From NCBI GenBank assembly GCA_934098735.1, contig CAKOOS010000003.1:1-64000 (forward strand): 64,000 nt of DNA, read 5' to 3'. Position 1 is the first letter of the stretch, and each line of letters starts with the position of its first letter. The translations under genes and the position numbers were made by a program. Below the pieces are notes generated by a model, which saw only the letters and a program-made list of their open reading frames with translations, searched no databases and was not told the DNA's origin. This document shows, piece after piece, positions 50,002 through 59,512 of the stretch. This DNA is from an uncultured Bacilli bacterium. GTDB lineage: Bacteria > Bacillota_I > Bacilli_A > RF39 > UBA660.

Positions 50002-53000
50002 ATGAAGAAATTTGCAAAATTTATATCAACTCACAGTAAATTAATATTAATAATTAGTTTAATGTTGTTAGTACCAGCGATTTATGGTTATGTCAATACT
50101 CGAATTAATTATGATATATTAGTATATCTTCCTGATTCAGTTGATACAATAAAAGGAGAAAATATTTTAACAGATGATTTTGGGTTAGGTGCTTATGCTT
50201 TTGTTATAGCTGATAGTACCAATACTAAAAAAATGTTGGAATTAGAAAAAGATATTAAAAAAATAGAAGGAGTAAATGAAGTAATTAGTCTAGCTGATAT
50301 AACTGATACAACTATTCCAGTTGATATGCTTCCTAGTAAAGTTACAGATGCTCTAAATAAAGAAAATGAAACAATTATGTTGGTAACATTTAATGGTTCA
50401 ACAAGTGAAGATATAACAATTAATGCCGTAAGAGAACTTCGTGAAGTTACAAAAGATGCTACTAAAGTAAGCAGTATGACATCAATGGTTATTGATACAA
50501 TGGATGTTTCAAATAAAGAAATGTTATCATATATAATAATTGCAGTCATATTTTGTTTAGCAATTTTGCTTATTGCAACAGACTCTTATGTTATTCCATT
50601 TTTACTATTAGGAAATATTGGCTTTGCCATCATTTATAATATGGGAACAAATATATTTTTAGGACAAATATCTTATATTACACAAGCTATAACAGCTATA
50701 TTGCAACTTGGGGTAACAATGGATTTTTCAATATTCTTATATCATAAATATGAACAAGCAAAATTAGATAATCCAAATGATTCAAAATATGAATCAATGA
50801 CAAAAGCAATAGTTGAAACATTTCAATCAGTTATAGGTTCATCACTTACAACATTTGCAGGATTTTTAGCTTTATGTACAATGAGCTTGACATTAGGTAC
50901 TGATATCGGTATCGTTATGGCTAAAGGTGTACTATGGGGATTAATTTGTGTTTTAACTTTATTTCCATCTTTACTTATCGTTTTTGATAAATTAATTGAC
51001 AAAACTAAACATAAAAACATATTCCCAGAATTTAAGAAAATTCAAAAATTTTGTATAAATCATTATAAAGGAATAATAGTAGTTTTCTTAATTCTTATGA
51101 TTCCAGCCGTAATAGGTAATAACAATTATAAAGTTTATTATAAGTTAGATGAGTCTTTACCTAAAGATTTAGCTTTCAACGTTGCAAACTCTGAGCTTTC
51201 AGAAAAGTTTAATATTGTTTCACCAGAAATAATTCTTCTTAATAAGAATGTAAAAACAAATGATGTAAAAGATTTAACTGAAAAATTAAAACAAATAGAT
51301 GGTATAGATCTTGTTTTATCACCATCAACATTCTTAGATGAAGCAACAATTAGTTTATTACCAAGTGAACTAAGTAGTATGTTAGAAAATGATAAGTATC
51401 AACTTATAATACTAAATTCAACTTATGAAATAGCATCTGATGAATTAAGCAATCAAATAAGTGAAGTAAGTAAATTAGTAAAATCTTATGATAAAGATGG
51501 AATAATTGCTGGTGAAGGTCCTTTAATGGATGACTTAGTAACAATTGCTGATCATGACTTTAAAATGGTTAATTACACTTCTATAATTGTTATATTTATA
51601 ATCATGGTTTTAGTTTTAAAACAAATAAATTTGCCAATTATATTAATTTTAACTATAGAATTTGCTATATTTGTTAATATGTCTGTATCATATTATACAA
51701 ACGTTTCACTTCCATTTATAGCATCAATAGTTGTTGGAACGATACAACTCGGAGCAACAATTGACTACGCAATATTAATGTCAACTAAGTATCTAGAAGA
51801 AAGAAAAAATACTAAAGATAAAAAAGAAGCTATGTTAAATACTCTTAAACTAACAGTTCCATCTATTATGACTTCTGCATTATGTTTCTTTGCTGCAACA
51901 TTTGGTGTTGCAATATACACTCAAATTGATATGATTGGTTCAATTTGTGAATTATTAGCTCGTGGATCTATAATAAGTATGCTTGTAGTTATACTTATAC
52001 TTCCATCACTATTAATAGTTTGTGATAGATTAATCTTTAAAAATAAGAAAGAAGGAAAAAATATGAAAAAATTAAATAAAATTGCTTCTGCAGTAATAAC
52101 TAGTATGATAATCATGTTACCACTAACAGCAAGTGCAACTAGTAAAACAGAAACTGTTTATGCAAATTTAGATTACAAAGGGGATGTTAATAAAATCACT
52201 GTTAATAATCACTTATATGTAAAAGATAATGAAGATATAGAAGACTATTCAGTACTAACAAATATTTTAAATGTAAGTGGAAATGAAAATTTTACTACTG
52301 ATAACAATAAAATAACATGGAAAAGTAATGGAAATGATATTTTTTATCAAGGAAATACTAATGAAGAGTTACCACTTAATGTAGTAGTTAAATACTATTT
52401 TGACGGAGAAGAAGTAGATGCTAAAGATATCATTGGTAAAAGTGGAAAAATAAAAATAGAAGTAAGTTTATTAAATAATTCTTTACTTAGAACTAATAAT
52501 ACATTTACTCCTCTTGTAGTAGGTATTGGTACAATGCTTAATAATGAAAATAATAGTAATATTACAATTACAAATGGTAAAACGATTGATACAGGATCTA
52601 AAAACATAGCTATAGCTATATCAACACCTGGTCTATATGAATTTACTAAAATAAATGAATTTAAAGATTTAGATAAAGTAGTTTTAGAATATGAAACAAA
52701 AGATTTTGAACTAAATGAAATGTATTTAGTAGCATCACCTAAATTACTTGAAGAAACTGACTTAGGTATTTTTGAAAAATTAGATTCTTTATCATCATCA
52801 ATAAATACACTTAGTGAAAAAATGGACGAATTAGAAGCTGGAGCAGAAAAGCTAGAAAATGGTTCTGCAGCTTTACTAAGTGGCACAAATGAATTAAGTG
52901 ATAATTTGAAAACTGCCAAAGATTCATTGAGATTAATATCTCAAGGTTCATTAAAATTAAATGATGGAATAGATGAAATAATTAAAACTTTAAATGAAAC

Positions 53001-53661
53001 TAAAAAAACACTTGAAGATAAAAATATAAATGAATCTCTTCAAAAATTATCAGTGTTAAAAGCAAGTAATAATAAAGCTCTTCAAAAACTGGCAAATAAA
53101 GAAATAGATGAAATATATAAAACATATAAACTTAATACATTTGCAACAGATGAAGAATTAATTACATATCTTAAAACAATTCCAGATATGACAAGTGAAA
53201 AAATAGAAAATATTGTATCTTGTAAAAATAATTACGAATTAAGATTATTGTTGTCATCTAATAATGATGCTATCAATAATATGGAAGAAAATTTACAAGA
53301 ATTAAATAAAATGCTTAAAACATTGGATACAAAATTAGTTGAAATTGAAGAAATGAAAACTAAAGTTTCATATTTAACTACAAACTTAAGTAAATTAAGT
53401 GTGGGTTTAGAAAAAATGTATGCGGGCTCAGTAAATGTTACTTCTGGAATGAGTGAAATTACAAATGGTGTAACAAGTTTACATCAAGGAATAAGTAGTA
53501 TTAATAGTTTAGGTATTAAAACATTAGTAAATTATACAAATAAAGCAATAGTTTATAAAAATGAATTTACTAAAATAGCTAATTTATCTAAGAACTACAA
53601 TGGATTTTCAACAAATAATGCTGATAAAACTACATTTATAATTAAATTAAATAACAATTAA
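50002..53661 (+). CDS. MMPL/RND transporter fused to a YhgE-like extracellular domain
   Basis: 1219 residues. Residues 1-~685 form a full MMPL exporter: two sets of one plus five helices with large outer loops, and the MMPL pattern QLGVTMDFSIFLYHKYEQ (near 236) repeated as QLGATIDYAILMSTKYLE. From residue 688 a second unit begins MKKLNKIASAVITSMI...LTASATSK, which has the form of a signal peptide, followed by a YhgE/Pip-like beta region and a coiled-coil tail (LSSSINTLSEKMDELEAGAEKL; GSVNVTSGMSEITNGV). In relatives these are two adjacent genes; here they are in one frame, yet GAAGGA (52051-52056) before ATG 52063 would allow a separate start. Probably lipid or wall-component export. Confidence 0.88.
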   Translation: MKKFAKFISTHSKLILIISLMLLVPAIYGYVNTRINYDILVYLPDSVDTIKGENILTDDFGLGAYAFVIADSTNTKKMLELEKDIKKIEGVNEVISLADITDTTIPVDMLPSKVTDALNKENETIMLVTFNGSTSEDITINAVRELREVTKDATKVSSMTSMVIDTMDVSNKEMLSYIIIAVIFCLAILLIATDSYVIPFLLLGNIGFAIIYNMGTNIFLGQISYITQAITAILQLGVTMDFSIFLYHKYEQAKLDNPNDSKYESMTKAIVETFQSVIGSSLTTFAGFLALCTMSLTLGTDIGIVMAKGVLWGLICVLTLFPSLLIVFDKLIDKTKHKNIFPEFKKIQKFCINHYKGIIVVFLILMIPAVIGNNNYKVYYKLDESLPKDLAFNVANSELSEKFNIVSPEIILLNKNVKTNDVKDLTEKLKQIDGIDLVLSPSTFLDEATISLLPSELSSMLENDKYQLIILNSTYEIASDELSNQISEVSKLVKSYDKDGIIAGEGPLMDDLVTIADHDFKMVNYTSIIVIFIIMVLVLKQINLPIILILTIEFAIFVNMSVSYYTNVSLPFIASIVVGTIQLGATIDYAILMSTKYLEERKNTKDKKEAMLNTLKLTVPSIMTSALCFFAATFGVAIYTQIDMIGSICELLARGSIISMLVVILILPSLLIVCDRLIFKNKKEGKNMKKLNKIASAVITSMIIMLPLTASATSKTETVYANLDYKGDVNKITVNNHLYVKDNEDIEDYSVLTNILNVSGNENFTTDNNKITWKSNGNDIFYQGNTNEELPLNVVVKYYFDGEEVDAKDIIGKSGKIKIEVSLLNNSLLRTNNTFTPLVVGIGTMLNNENNSNITITNGKTIDTGSKNIAIAISTPGLYEFTKINEFKDLDKVVLEYETKDFELNEMYLVASPKLLEETDLGIFEKLDSLSSSINTLSEKMDELEAGAEKLENGSAALLSGTNELSDNLKTAKDSLRLISQGSLKLNDGIDEIIKTLNETKKTLEDKNINESLQKLSVLKASNNKALQKLANKEIDEIYKTYKLNTFATDEELITYLKTIPDMTSEKIENIVSCKNNYELRLLLSSNNDAINNMEENLQELNKMLKTLDTKLVEIEEMKTKVSYLTTNLSKLSVGLEKMYAGSVNVTSGMSEITNGVTSLHQGISSINSLGIKTLVNYTNKAIVYKNEFTKIANLSKNYNGFSTNNADKTTFIIKLNNN

Positions 53662-54393
53662 ATAGGGAGCAAAGCTATTTAAAGTATTATGATATTCTTT
53701 AAAAGATATTTGATTATCTTTAAGATATGACTTTATAGCAAGTGCTTCTTTTTTTCCTTCTTCATGAGGATAAAAGACCATCAAAATTAATCCATCACTA
53801 GTAAGCATTTCAAACGAATTTATTAAAGCTTTTAATGTAGTAGTATGGTTTGTCATAATGCTTTTGTCAGACTTTGGTAAATACCCTAAGTTAAATAAAA
53901 TTAGCTTAATATTATGCTTATAAGCACTTAAAATAGTATTGATATTATCATGACTTTCTAAGAAAAGTTGATAATTATCAATATTATTTTTTTTTAGAAG
54001 ATCCATAGTATTCTCATAAGCTTGCCTTTGAATATCAAATCCAAATACTTTTTTAGCACAATTAGCTAAAAAGAGAGTATCATTTCCATTACCTATAGTC
54101 ATATCCACTGCTAAATCATTTTTAGTTAAATTATCTTGACATATCTTTTTAACTCTGTTTAAAATGCTTTTATTAAATCCTTGAAAAGTTCCTCTTTTGT
54201 TCCATTCTTTTTTTATTTCATCTTCTTTAAGGGGAACAATAACATTTATTCTAGCATCAATATTTTCCAATATATCACATAACAGTTTAATATTAATATT
54301 TTTATAGGTTATAACAACAGTATCAATACTACGATCTAAATTTAACATATTTTTTAAAAAGCTTTTATGATTAAAATTAAGCATAATTGTCAT
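53647..54393 (-). CDS. TrmM/YtqB-like tRNA methyltransferase with N-terminal extension
   Basis: 248 residues. From about residue 70 it matches class I SAM methyltransferases of the YtqB/TrmM type, which make mnm5(s2)U34 in tRNA: DMTIGNGNDTLFLA (motif I), FGFDIQRQAYENT (motif II) and LFNLGYLPKSDKSI (motif IV). The first ~70 residues (NLDRSIDTVVITYKNINIKLL...) are an extra domain absent from the 190-residue B. subtilis protein. The 3' end overlaps the convergent MMPL gene by 15 bases. Last of a three-gene leftward operon. Confidence 0.85.
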   Translation of the reverse strand: MTIMLNFNHKSFLKNMLNLDRSIDTVVITYKNINIKLLCDILENIDARINVIVPLKEDEIKKEWNKRGTFQGFNKSILNRVKKICQDNLTKNDLAVDMTIGNGNDTLFLANCAKKVFGFDIQRQAYENTMDLLKKNNIDNYQLFLESHDNINTILSAYKHNIKLILFNLGYLPKSDKSIMTNHTTTLKALINSFEMLTSDGLILMVFYPHEEGKKEALAIKSYLKDNQISFKEYHNTLNSFAPYLIVI

Positions 54394-54398
54394 TTATA

Positions 54399-54599
54399 TC
54401 ATCTCATATTTTTAAGTTTTTCATCTAATTTTTTTATCTCATTTTCATTTTCATTAAATTTTTTTATTACATACTCTGTTTCAGACTTTAGTTTATTTGC
54501 CCATATAGAGTAGTTAGCATCGGTGTTATCTTTCATTACAATGTAAAGAATTCCAAAAGTTATCACAATAATTATCATAAAAAATAGTATAGCTAACAT
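54399..54599 (-). CDS. 66-residue membrane protein with coiled-coil tail
   Basis: One N-terminal helix (LAILFFMIIIVITFGILYIVM) and a charged coiled coil (YVIKKFNENENEIKKLDEKLKN). AGAAGGTGG precedes the start and its 5' end overlaps the upstream small gene by 7 bases, supporting real translation. No family recognised; looks like a paralogue-style partner of the next entry. Confidence 0.6.
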   Translation of the reverse strand: MLAILFFMIIIVITFGILYIVMKDNTDANYSIWANKLKSETEYVIKKFNENENEIKKLDEKLKNMR

Positions 54600-54817
54600 T
54601 TTGCCACCTTCTTTTTATCTAATTGTCTTTTTTTCTTATTAATGATTTTGTTTTGTACTTTTACTATCTTTTTATATTTTTCAAGTTCACAATCATATTT
54701 AATCAAATGATTTCGATACACCATTTTAAATTCATGACCATTTTTTATTATTATTACTAGAAATAATAAAGATAAAATTATCATAAATATATATAAAATT
54801 AATATAGTTATTTCCAT
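54593..54817 (-). CDS. 74-residue membrane protein with basic coiled-coil tail
   Basis: One N-terminal helix (ILILYIFMIILSLLFLVIII) and a Lys-rich cytosolic tail (KIVKVQNKIINKKKRQLDKKK). AAAGGGGAA precedes the start at a good distance. It heads the operon with the 66-residue protein and the TrmM-like gene. Same layout as its neighbour, so the two could pair. Function unknown. Confidence 0.6.
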   Translation of the reverse strand: MEITILILYIFMIILSLLFLVIIIKNGHEFKMVYRNHLIKYDCELEKYKKIVKVQNKIINKKKRQLDKKKVAKC

Positions 54818-54910
54818 TTAGAATTCCCCTTTAACAGTCTCTTACGAATTATAACAAAATTAATATTTAATTACAATATTAAAATTAAAAAAAATAATTC
54901 ATTGACATAT

Positions 54911-54937
54911 AAAAAAATTGCTTAATGCAATTTTTTA
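54911..54937 (-). terminator. Terminator of the ABC transporter operon
   Basis: Perfect stem AAAAAATTGC / GCAATTTTTT (54912-54921 and 54927-54936), overlapping the permease stop codon, T run on the minus strand. Confidence 0.88.
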
Positions 54938-55732
54938 GTTATTTTTAATTAATTTGTTTTCTACTAAAATAATTATTTTATATAATAAGAAAGAAATAAT
55001 TAAAAGAATTAGAATGCCTGCCATTACTAAACTTAAGTTAAAAACTTGTGTTCCATATATAATAAGATAACCAATTCCTTCTTGACTAACCAAAAATTCT
55101 CCCATAATTACACCAATTAAGCTCATTGATATATTTAATTTTAAACTAGATATAATTGTATTATATGAATTTGGTATTATTAATTTAAAAAGAATTTGTT
55201 GCTTACTAGCTTTAAAAGACTTAACAAGCTTTAATTTTTCATTATCAACATTTATAAATCCATTATAAATAGTTATTATACTAATTATTAAATTTATTAA
55301 TAAAGCCATTACAATAACGCTTTTAATGTTAGCACCTGCTATAATAATAATTAAAGGTCCAAGAGCAACTTTAGGTAGTGAATTAACTAATGTTAAGTAT
55401 GGATCTAGAATAAGTGCTAGGGTAGGTAATTCATAGAGAATTATAGCTATTATAAAACCAAAACTTATTCCTAGTAAAAAGGCTATTAATACTTCTTTTA
55501 AAGTAATGAGAATATGATTAAACAAATTACCTTGTTTATATAAACTAATAATAGTATCAATTATTTTACTAGGTCTTGAAAAGACAAAACTATTAATAAT
55601 GTTTTTTTTAGCTAGAAATTCCCATACACTAATAAAAATAACAACTAAGAATATTTGCCAAAACAAAACAATAAATTTTTTTCTTTTTATATTTTTTAAA
55701 TATAATTTTTGTTCATCAGACATTTTTATCAA
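54935..55732 (-). CDS. ABC transporter permease, SsuC/TauC/ThiX-like
   Basis: 265 residues with about six membrane helices and the BPD permease EAA-type loop (LVKSFKASKQQILFKLIIPNSY). It resembles permeases for sulfonates, taurine, nitrate or thiamine precursors. Its start overlaps the ATPase gene's 3' end by 17 bases, so it depends on upstream translation. Since the ATPase gene is interrupted by the 5.2-kb element, permease expression in this configuration probably comes from read-through of the element's operon. Confidence 0.88.
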   Translation of the reverse strand: MIKMSDEQKLYLKNIKRKKFIVLFWQIFLVVIFISVWEFLAKKNIINSFVFSRPSKIIDTIISLYKQGNLFNHILITLKEVLIAFLLGISFGFIIAIILYELPTLALILDPYLTLVNSLPKVALGPLIIIIAGANIKSVIVMALLINLIISIITIYNGFINVDNEKLKLVKSFKASKQQILFKLIIPNSYNTIISSLKLNISMSLIGVIMGEFLVSQEGIGYLIIYGTQVFNLSLVMAGILILLIISFLLYKIIILVENKLIKNN

Positions 55733-56057
55733 GATCCTTCCATAGTAATTCGTAATAGTGAGAAAATTCTTTTGCTTTTCTATTTTCTATTGGATTACTT
55801 TTGTTACTAAGATTTATATTATAGATCTTTTTTATTGTCGCAGGTCTTTTTGAAAGGACAATAACTCGGTCTGCTAAACTTATTGCTTCAGCAATATCAT
55901 GAGTAATCATAATTACAGATTTTTTTTCATTTTTTATTATACTTGCAACATCATCACTAACTGATAATCTAGAAACATAATCTAAAGCTGAGAATGGTTC
56001 ATCAAGCATCAATATATCAGGTTTTAAAGCAAGTGTTCTGATTAAAGCAACTCTTTG
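55716..56057 (-). pseudogene. ABC transporter ATPase, C-terminal part (gene split by element)
   Basis: In frame from the junction: QRVALIRTLALKPDILMLDEP (Walker B), FSALD (D-loop) and VIMITHDIAEAISLADRVIV (H-loop), ending KDLDKNV. The first three codons are within the 10-bp core shared with the N-terminal part at 61290. The missing 137 residues lie 5.2 kb away. Rejoined through the core, the chain is 248 residues, the normal length for SsuB/TauB-like ATPases, with no codon lost or gained. Not a decayed gene: both halves are intact and their sequences unmutated. Confidence 0.93.
56048..56057 (+). repeat. Recombination core, left junction
   Basis: CAACTCTTTG. Flanks differ from the right copy on both sides (G before, A after; at 61290 C before, T after), so the shared core is exactly 10 bp. 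The inner arm AAAGACA lies at 56066-56072. Confidence 0.9.
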
Positions 56058-56076
56058 AATATTACAAAGACACTAA

Positions 56077-57027
56077 TTAATCGAGAATTGATTCAATTAT
56101 ATAGCGTGGTCTTTGTTTAGTTTCATTATATATTTTACCAATATATTCACCGATAACACCCAAACTTAGCATTTGAATTCCACCGATTAGCCATATTGAG
56201 CAAATAATAAATGTCCATCCTGAAACGGTATTTCCAACAATTTTCATTATTACAGCATATATTAGGGTAATAAAACTAAGTAGTAAAATAATAAAACCTA
56301 GAGATGTAATAAATCTAAGGGGCTTAACACTAAAGGAAGTTATACCATCCATAGCAAAAGATAACATCTTTTTAAGAGGGTATTTTGAATCTCCCGCAAC
56401 TCTTTCATTTCTTTCATAATAAGCAATATCTGTTTTATATCCTAATTGAGGAACAATACCCCTTAAAAATAAATTTACTTCTTTGTATTTACTTAAAGCT
56501 TCTAAAGCTCTCTTATCCATTAGACGACAATCGGCATGATTAAAAACAACTTCAACTCCCATTTTATTCATAAACTTGTAAAATCCTTCTGCTGTAAATT
56601 TTTTAAAAAATGTATCTTTTTTTCTTGAACTACGCACACCATAGACAATATTAGCTCCATCTAAATATTTTTTAATCATATCATCCATAACATTTATATC
56701 ATCTTGAAGATCAGCATCCATACTAATACTTATATCAGCATGATCTTTAGCATACATAAGTCCAGCTAATAATGCATTTTGATGACCTTTATTTCTAGAT
56801 AAATTAATACCTACATACATTTTATTTTCTTCATGTAACTTTGTAATAATTTCCCATGTTTTATCTTTAGAACCATCATTTACTAATACAACTTTACTAT
56901 TTTCATCAATTAATTGACTTTTTATTAAAGCATCCATTTTTTTATCAAGTTCTTTTTTAGTAAACGGTAAAGCTTCTTCTTCGTTATAACATGGTATAAC
57001 TAAATTTAATATTGGTTTTTTCTTCAT
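56077..57027 (-). CDS. GtrB-like polyprenyl-phosphate glycosyltransferase
   Basis: 316 residues. GT2 domain: LVIPCYNEEEALP, KVVLVNDGSKDKTWE, ISMDADLQDD (DxD-type), NHADCRLMD and FLRGIVPQLGY; then two C-terminal helices (PLRFITSLGFIILLLSFITL; GWTFIICSIWLIGGIQMLSLGV). This matches GtrB/DPM1-like enzymes that load glucose or another sugar onto undecaprenyl phosphate at the cytosolic face. It starts at TAATG, sharing one base with the GT-C stop. With GtrA and the GT-C protein it makes a complete gtr-type pathway, known for O-antigen or teichoic-acid glycosylation. Confidence 0.93.
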   Translation of the reverse strand: MKKKPILNLVIPCYNEEEALPFTKKELDKKMDALIKSQLIDENSKVVLVNDGSKDKTWEIITKLHEENKMYVGINLSRNKGHQNALLAGLMYAKDHADISISMDADLQDDINVMDDMIKKYLDGANIVYGVRSSRKKDTFFKKFTAEGFYKFMNKMGVEVVFNHADCRLMDKRALEALSKYKEVNLFLRGIVPQLGYKTDIAYYERNERVAGDSKYPLKKMLSFAMDGITSFSVKPLRFITSLGFIILLLSFITLIYAVIMKIVGNTVSGWTFIICSIWLIGGIQMLSLGVIGEYIGKIYNETKQRPRYIIESILD

Positions 57028-59072
57028 TATAATTCCTTCTTTCTTTTAAATAATATAACATATTCTATACCTAAACTAATAACTAAAATAACTATATATT
57101 CTATTTTTGAATAGGTAGGATATTTACCTATATAACTTAATTCAAACATTAAATCTCCATTTTCTTTAATATTATTTACATATAATGTTCCCTCAGGATA
57201 ATAATCAAACATTTCTTTATAAGAAATATAAACGTTTATATCGTCATTAGAACTTATTTCTACAAAGTATTTTCCAGGGGCATAGTCTTTACCTAAACTT
57301 ATAGTAGCATATCCATTTTTAGATAAATCGTTAGTATTAATAACTTGTGTTTCTATAATTTTTTCATTTTCATTAAGTAACTTAATAGTTATTTTCTCAT
57401 TTTCATTTTTAGATAATAAATTAAATCTTAATTTTATTTGATTAAATTGTAAATTTAGTTTTAAACTTTGCTTTATAACATTATTCTTTAAACTAATATA
57501 TCTTGTTTTATTAACTATGTCTTTACCAGCAATATTTTCTTTATTGGTATATGTAGTATATTTGTTAAATCCTATAAGAAATAAAATAATTGTGCTTATT
57601 ATAACTAAGTATTTCCATATCTTTTTGTTTTCAATTTTCTCATAATTTTTAATTAAATTATCTAAAGAATTACTTGAAAATATTATTAACCATGGCAAGA
57701 ATGATAAGCCATATCTTGGGCAAACCTCCCAGATTAAGTAAAATAAAATAGCTCCGAATATTGCAATAAGTAAAAATGATTTATTTTCTTTATCTTTGTA
57801 AGCATTAATTATTGATATTAAACACATAAACAAAATAACTATTTTAGAAAATTGCAATAAATAATTGATAATAATATTTTTATCTAATATTAAATATCTG
57901 TAAGAAACATTATAATCATTTACTAAATCTAAATATTTTTGATAACTATAATCACCTTTTCCCCAGACTGATACAATTTTTATAACCAATAACTTAGTCA
58001 TTTTCCATGGCCCAAGATTACTAATTCTTTCCTTTAGGCATTTGATATTAAGACTAGATCTTTCTTCTTTAGTTTTGGCACTAGCACTATAATCATAATC
58101 ATCTTGAGAATAATATCCATTGCTTTTTTCATTAAATCCCATCATTATCCAATGAGTTACAGGAAATTCTTTATTACTGTCCATGTTTATGAAAAGTTTT
58201 GATTCAGCTTCTTTAACAAGACCTAAAGTTAAAATTAAACTAATAAAAATTGGAATTATTTTTTTAATTATATTTTTAAAATTACTAGTAAATATTAAAT
58301 ACACTATAAAGGCAATTAATGGAAATATAGCAACTGCTCTAATTTTATAAGCTAGTCCAGCCAAAATACCAATGAATATGCCAAAAATAATATTTTTTTT
58401 AAATTCATCTTCCTTTTTATTTAAAACTAACAAATAAATTAGTATACTAGCAAAAGGCATCATTAATATATCTGTATAATAATAAGAAACATATAAATAA
58501 AAAATCGGAGATAATACAGTTATAAATAATGATAGTATTGCTTTATCTTGATTATATATTTTTTTAACAGTTTTATAAGTAAATAAACTCATTATCGAAA
58601 TACTAAAAGTACTTAATAAACCAAATATAATTTTACTTTTACTTGGATTAATCTTTTGAATATTATAAAGAAGCATAAGTAAAAATCTATTGTTTGGATA
58701 AACAGAAAAATATGTATTATTAAGTAAATGCCCAGTTTCATTTAAACTATTTATTTCTGTTAAAATATGAATCAAATCAACTTTAGGAATACTACTTATT
58801 ATAAAAAAACTACCAAGTAATAAAACAAACTGAACTATTAATAAAGAAATACAAATTATTTTTTTCTTTTTAGCACTTAAAGTAATGATATATCTATATA
58901 ATTTTATTAAAAATATTAAATATAGGATAGATCCAAGAATTAAAAGAAAAGGATTAAAATAATTATAACTTCTATTTACATAAAAAAATATGGATCCAAT
59001 AAAAGCTATAAATAAAACAATAAATGTAAATATACAAATAAACTTATAACCCCAATTACTTATTTTTTTCAT
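57027..59072 (-). CDS. GT-C-type integral membrane glycosyltransferase
   Basis: 681 residues from ATG 59072 (AGGA 9 bases upstream; longer forms from 59081 or 59093 collide with that site). About eleven helices, with a large first outer loop (VDLIHILTEINSLNETGHLL) holding acidic residues typical of GT-C catalytic loops, and a C-terminal ~190-residue outer domain. In gtr cassettes this third gene encodes the serotype-specific transferase that moves sugar from the lipid carrier to the wall polymer; it is always the most variable. It overlaps gtrA by 17 bases. Confidence 0.8.
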   Translation of the reverse strand: MKKISNWGYKFICIFTFIVLFIAFIGSIFFYVNRSYNYFNPFLLILGSILYLIFLIKLYRYIITLSAKKKKIICISLLIVQFVLLLGSFFIISSIPKVDLIHILTEINSLNETGHLLNNTYFSVYPNNRFLLMLLYNIQKINPSKSKIIFGLLSTFSISIMSLFTYKTVKKIYNQDKAILSLFITVLSPIFYLYVSYYYTDILMMPFASILIYLLVLNKKEDEFKKNIIFGIFIGILAGLAYKIRAVAIFPLIAFIVYLIFTSNFKNIIKKIIPIFISLILTLGLVKEAESKLFINMDSNKEFPVTHWIMMGFNEKSNGYYSQDDYDYSASAKTKEERSSLNIKCLKERISNLGPWKMTKLLVIKIVSVWGKGDYSYQKYLDLVNDYNVSYRYLILDKNIIINYLLQFSKIVILFMCLISIINAYKDKENKSFLLIAIFGAILFYLIWEVCPRYGLSFLPWLIIFSSNSLDNLIKNYEKIENKKIWKYLVIISTIILFLIGFNKYTTYTNKENIAGKDIVNKTRYISLKNNVIKQSLKLNLQFNQIKLRFNLLSKNENEKITIKLLNENEKIIETQVINTNDLSKNGYATISLGKDYAPGKYFVEISSNDDINVYISYKEMFDYYPEGTLYVNNIKENGDLMFELSYIGKYPTYSKIEYIVILVISLGIEYVILFKRKKEL

Positions 59073-59484
59073 TTTTATCATTCCTAAAAACAATTAATTT
59101 ACTAAGGAAATAATTACCAACAATAACTAAAAATTGACTTACAAGTTTAAATATTTTATCATTTCCTTTTAAAACAGTAACAAATAAATACATAATTATC
59201 ATATCTAATAATAAAGTAGAAACCCTTGCCCCAGTAAATTTGCAAAACTCTTTTACTTTATTAGTTTCTTTACTATTAAATACATATTTTCTATTAGTAA
59301 AATAGGCAAATAAAACTCCAGTACACCAAGATAGTAAATTAGCAATTTGAAGCTCTAAACTTTTGCTTGGATCTAAAAATGTAATTGTAACAATATAATA
59401 AGTACATAAACTTATAAGGGTTGTTAAAACTCCAAAAATTAAATAATTGATTATTTCTTTATATTTATTATATATATCTTTCAT
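59056..59484 (-). CDS. gtrA: GtrA-family flippase
   Basis: 142 residues with four helices and the GtrA pattern: YLIFGVLTTLISLCTYYIV, then ANLLSWCTGVLFAYFTNRKYVF, then a basic KFTGARVSTLLLDM and QFLVIVGNYFLSKLIVF. GtrA flips sugar-charged lipid carriers across the membrane. GAGG precedes ATG 59484. First structural gene after the recombinase. Confidence 0.92.
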   Translation of the reverse strand: MKDIYNKYKEIINYLIFGVLTTLISLCTYYIVTITFLDPSKSLELQIANLLSWCTGVLFAYFTNRKYVFNSKETNKVKEFCKFTGARVSTLLLDMIIMYLFVTVLKGNDKIFKLVSQFLVIVGNYFLSKLIVFRNDKNEKNK

Positions 59485-59512
59485 AAAAACCTCATTAATT
59501 GTTTTTATTTTA

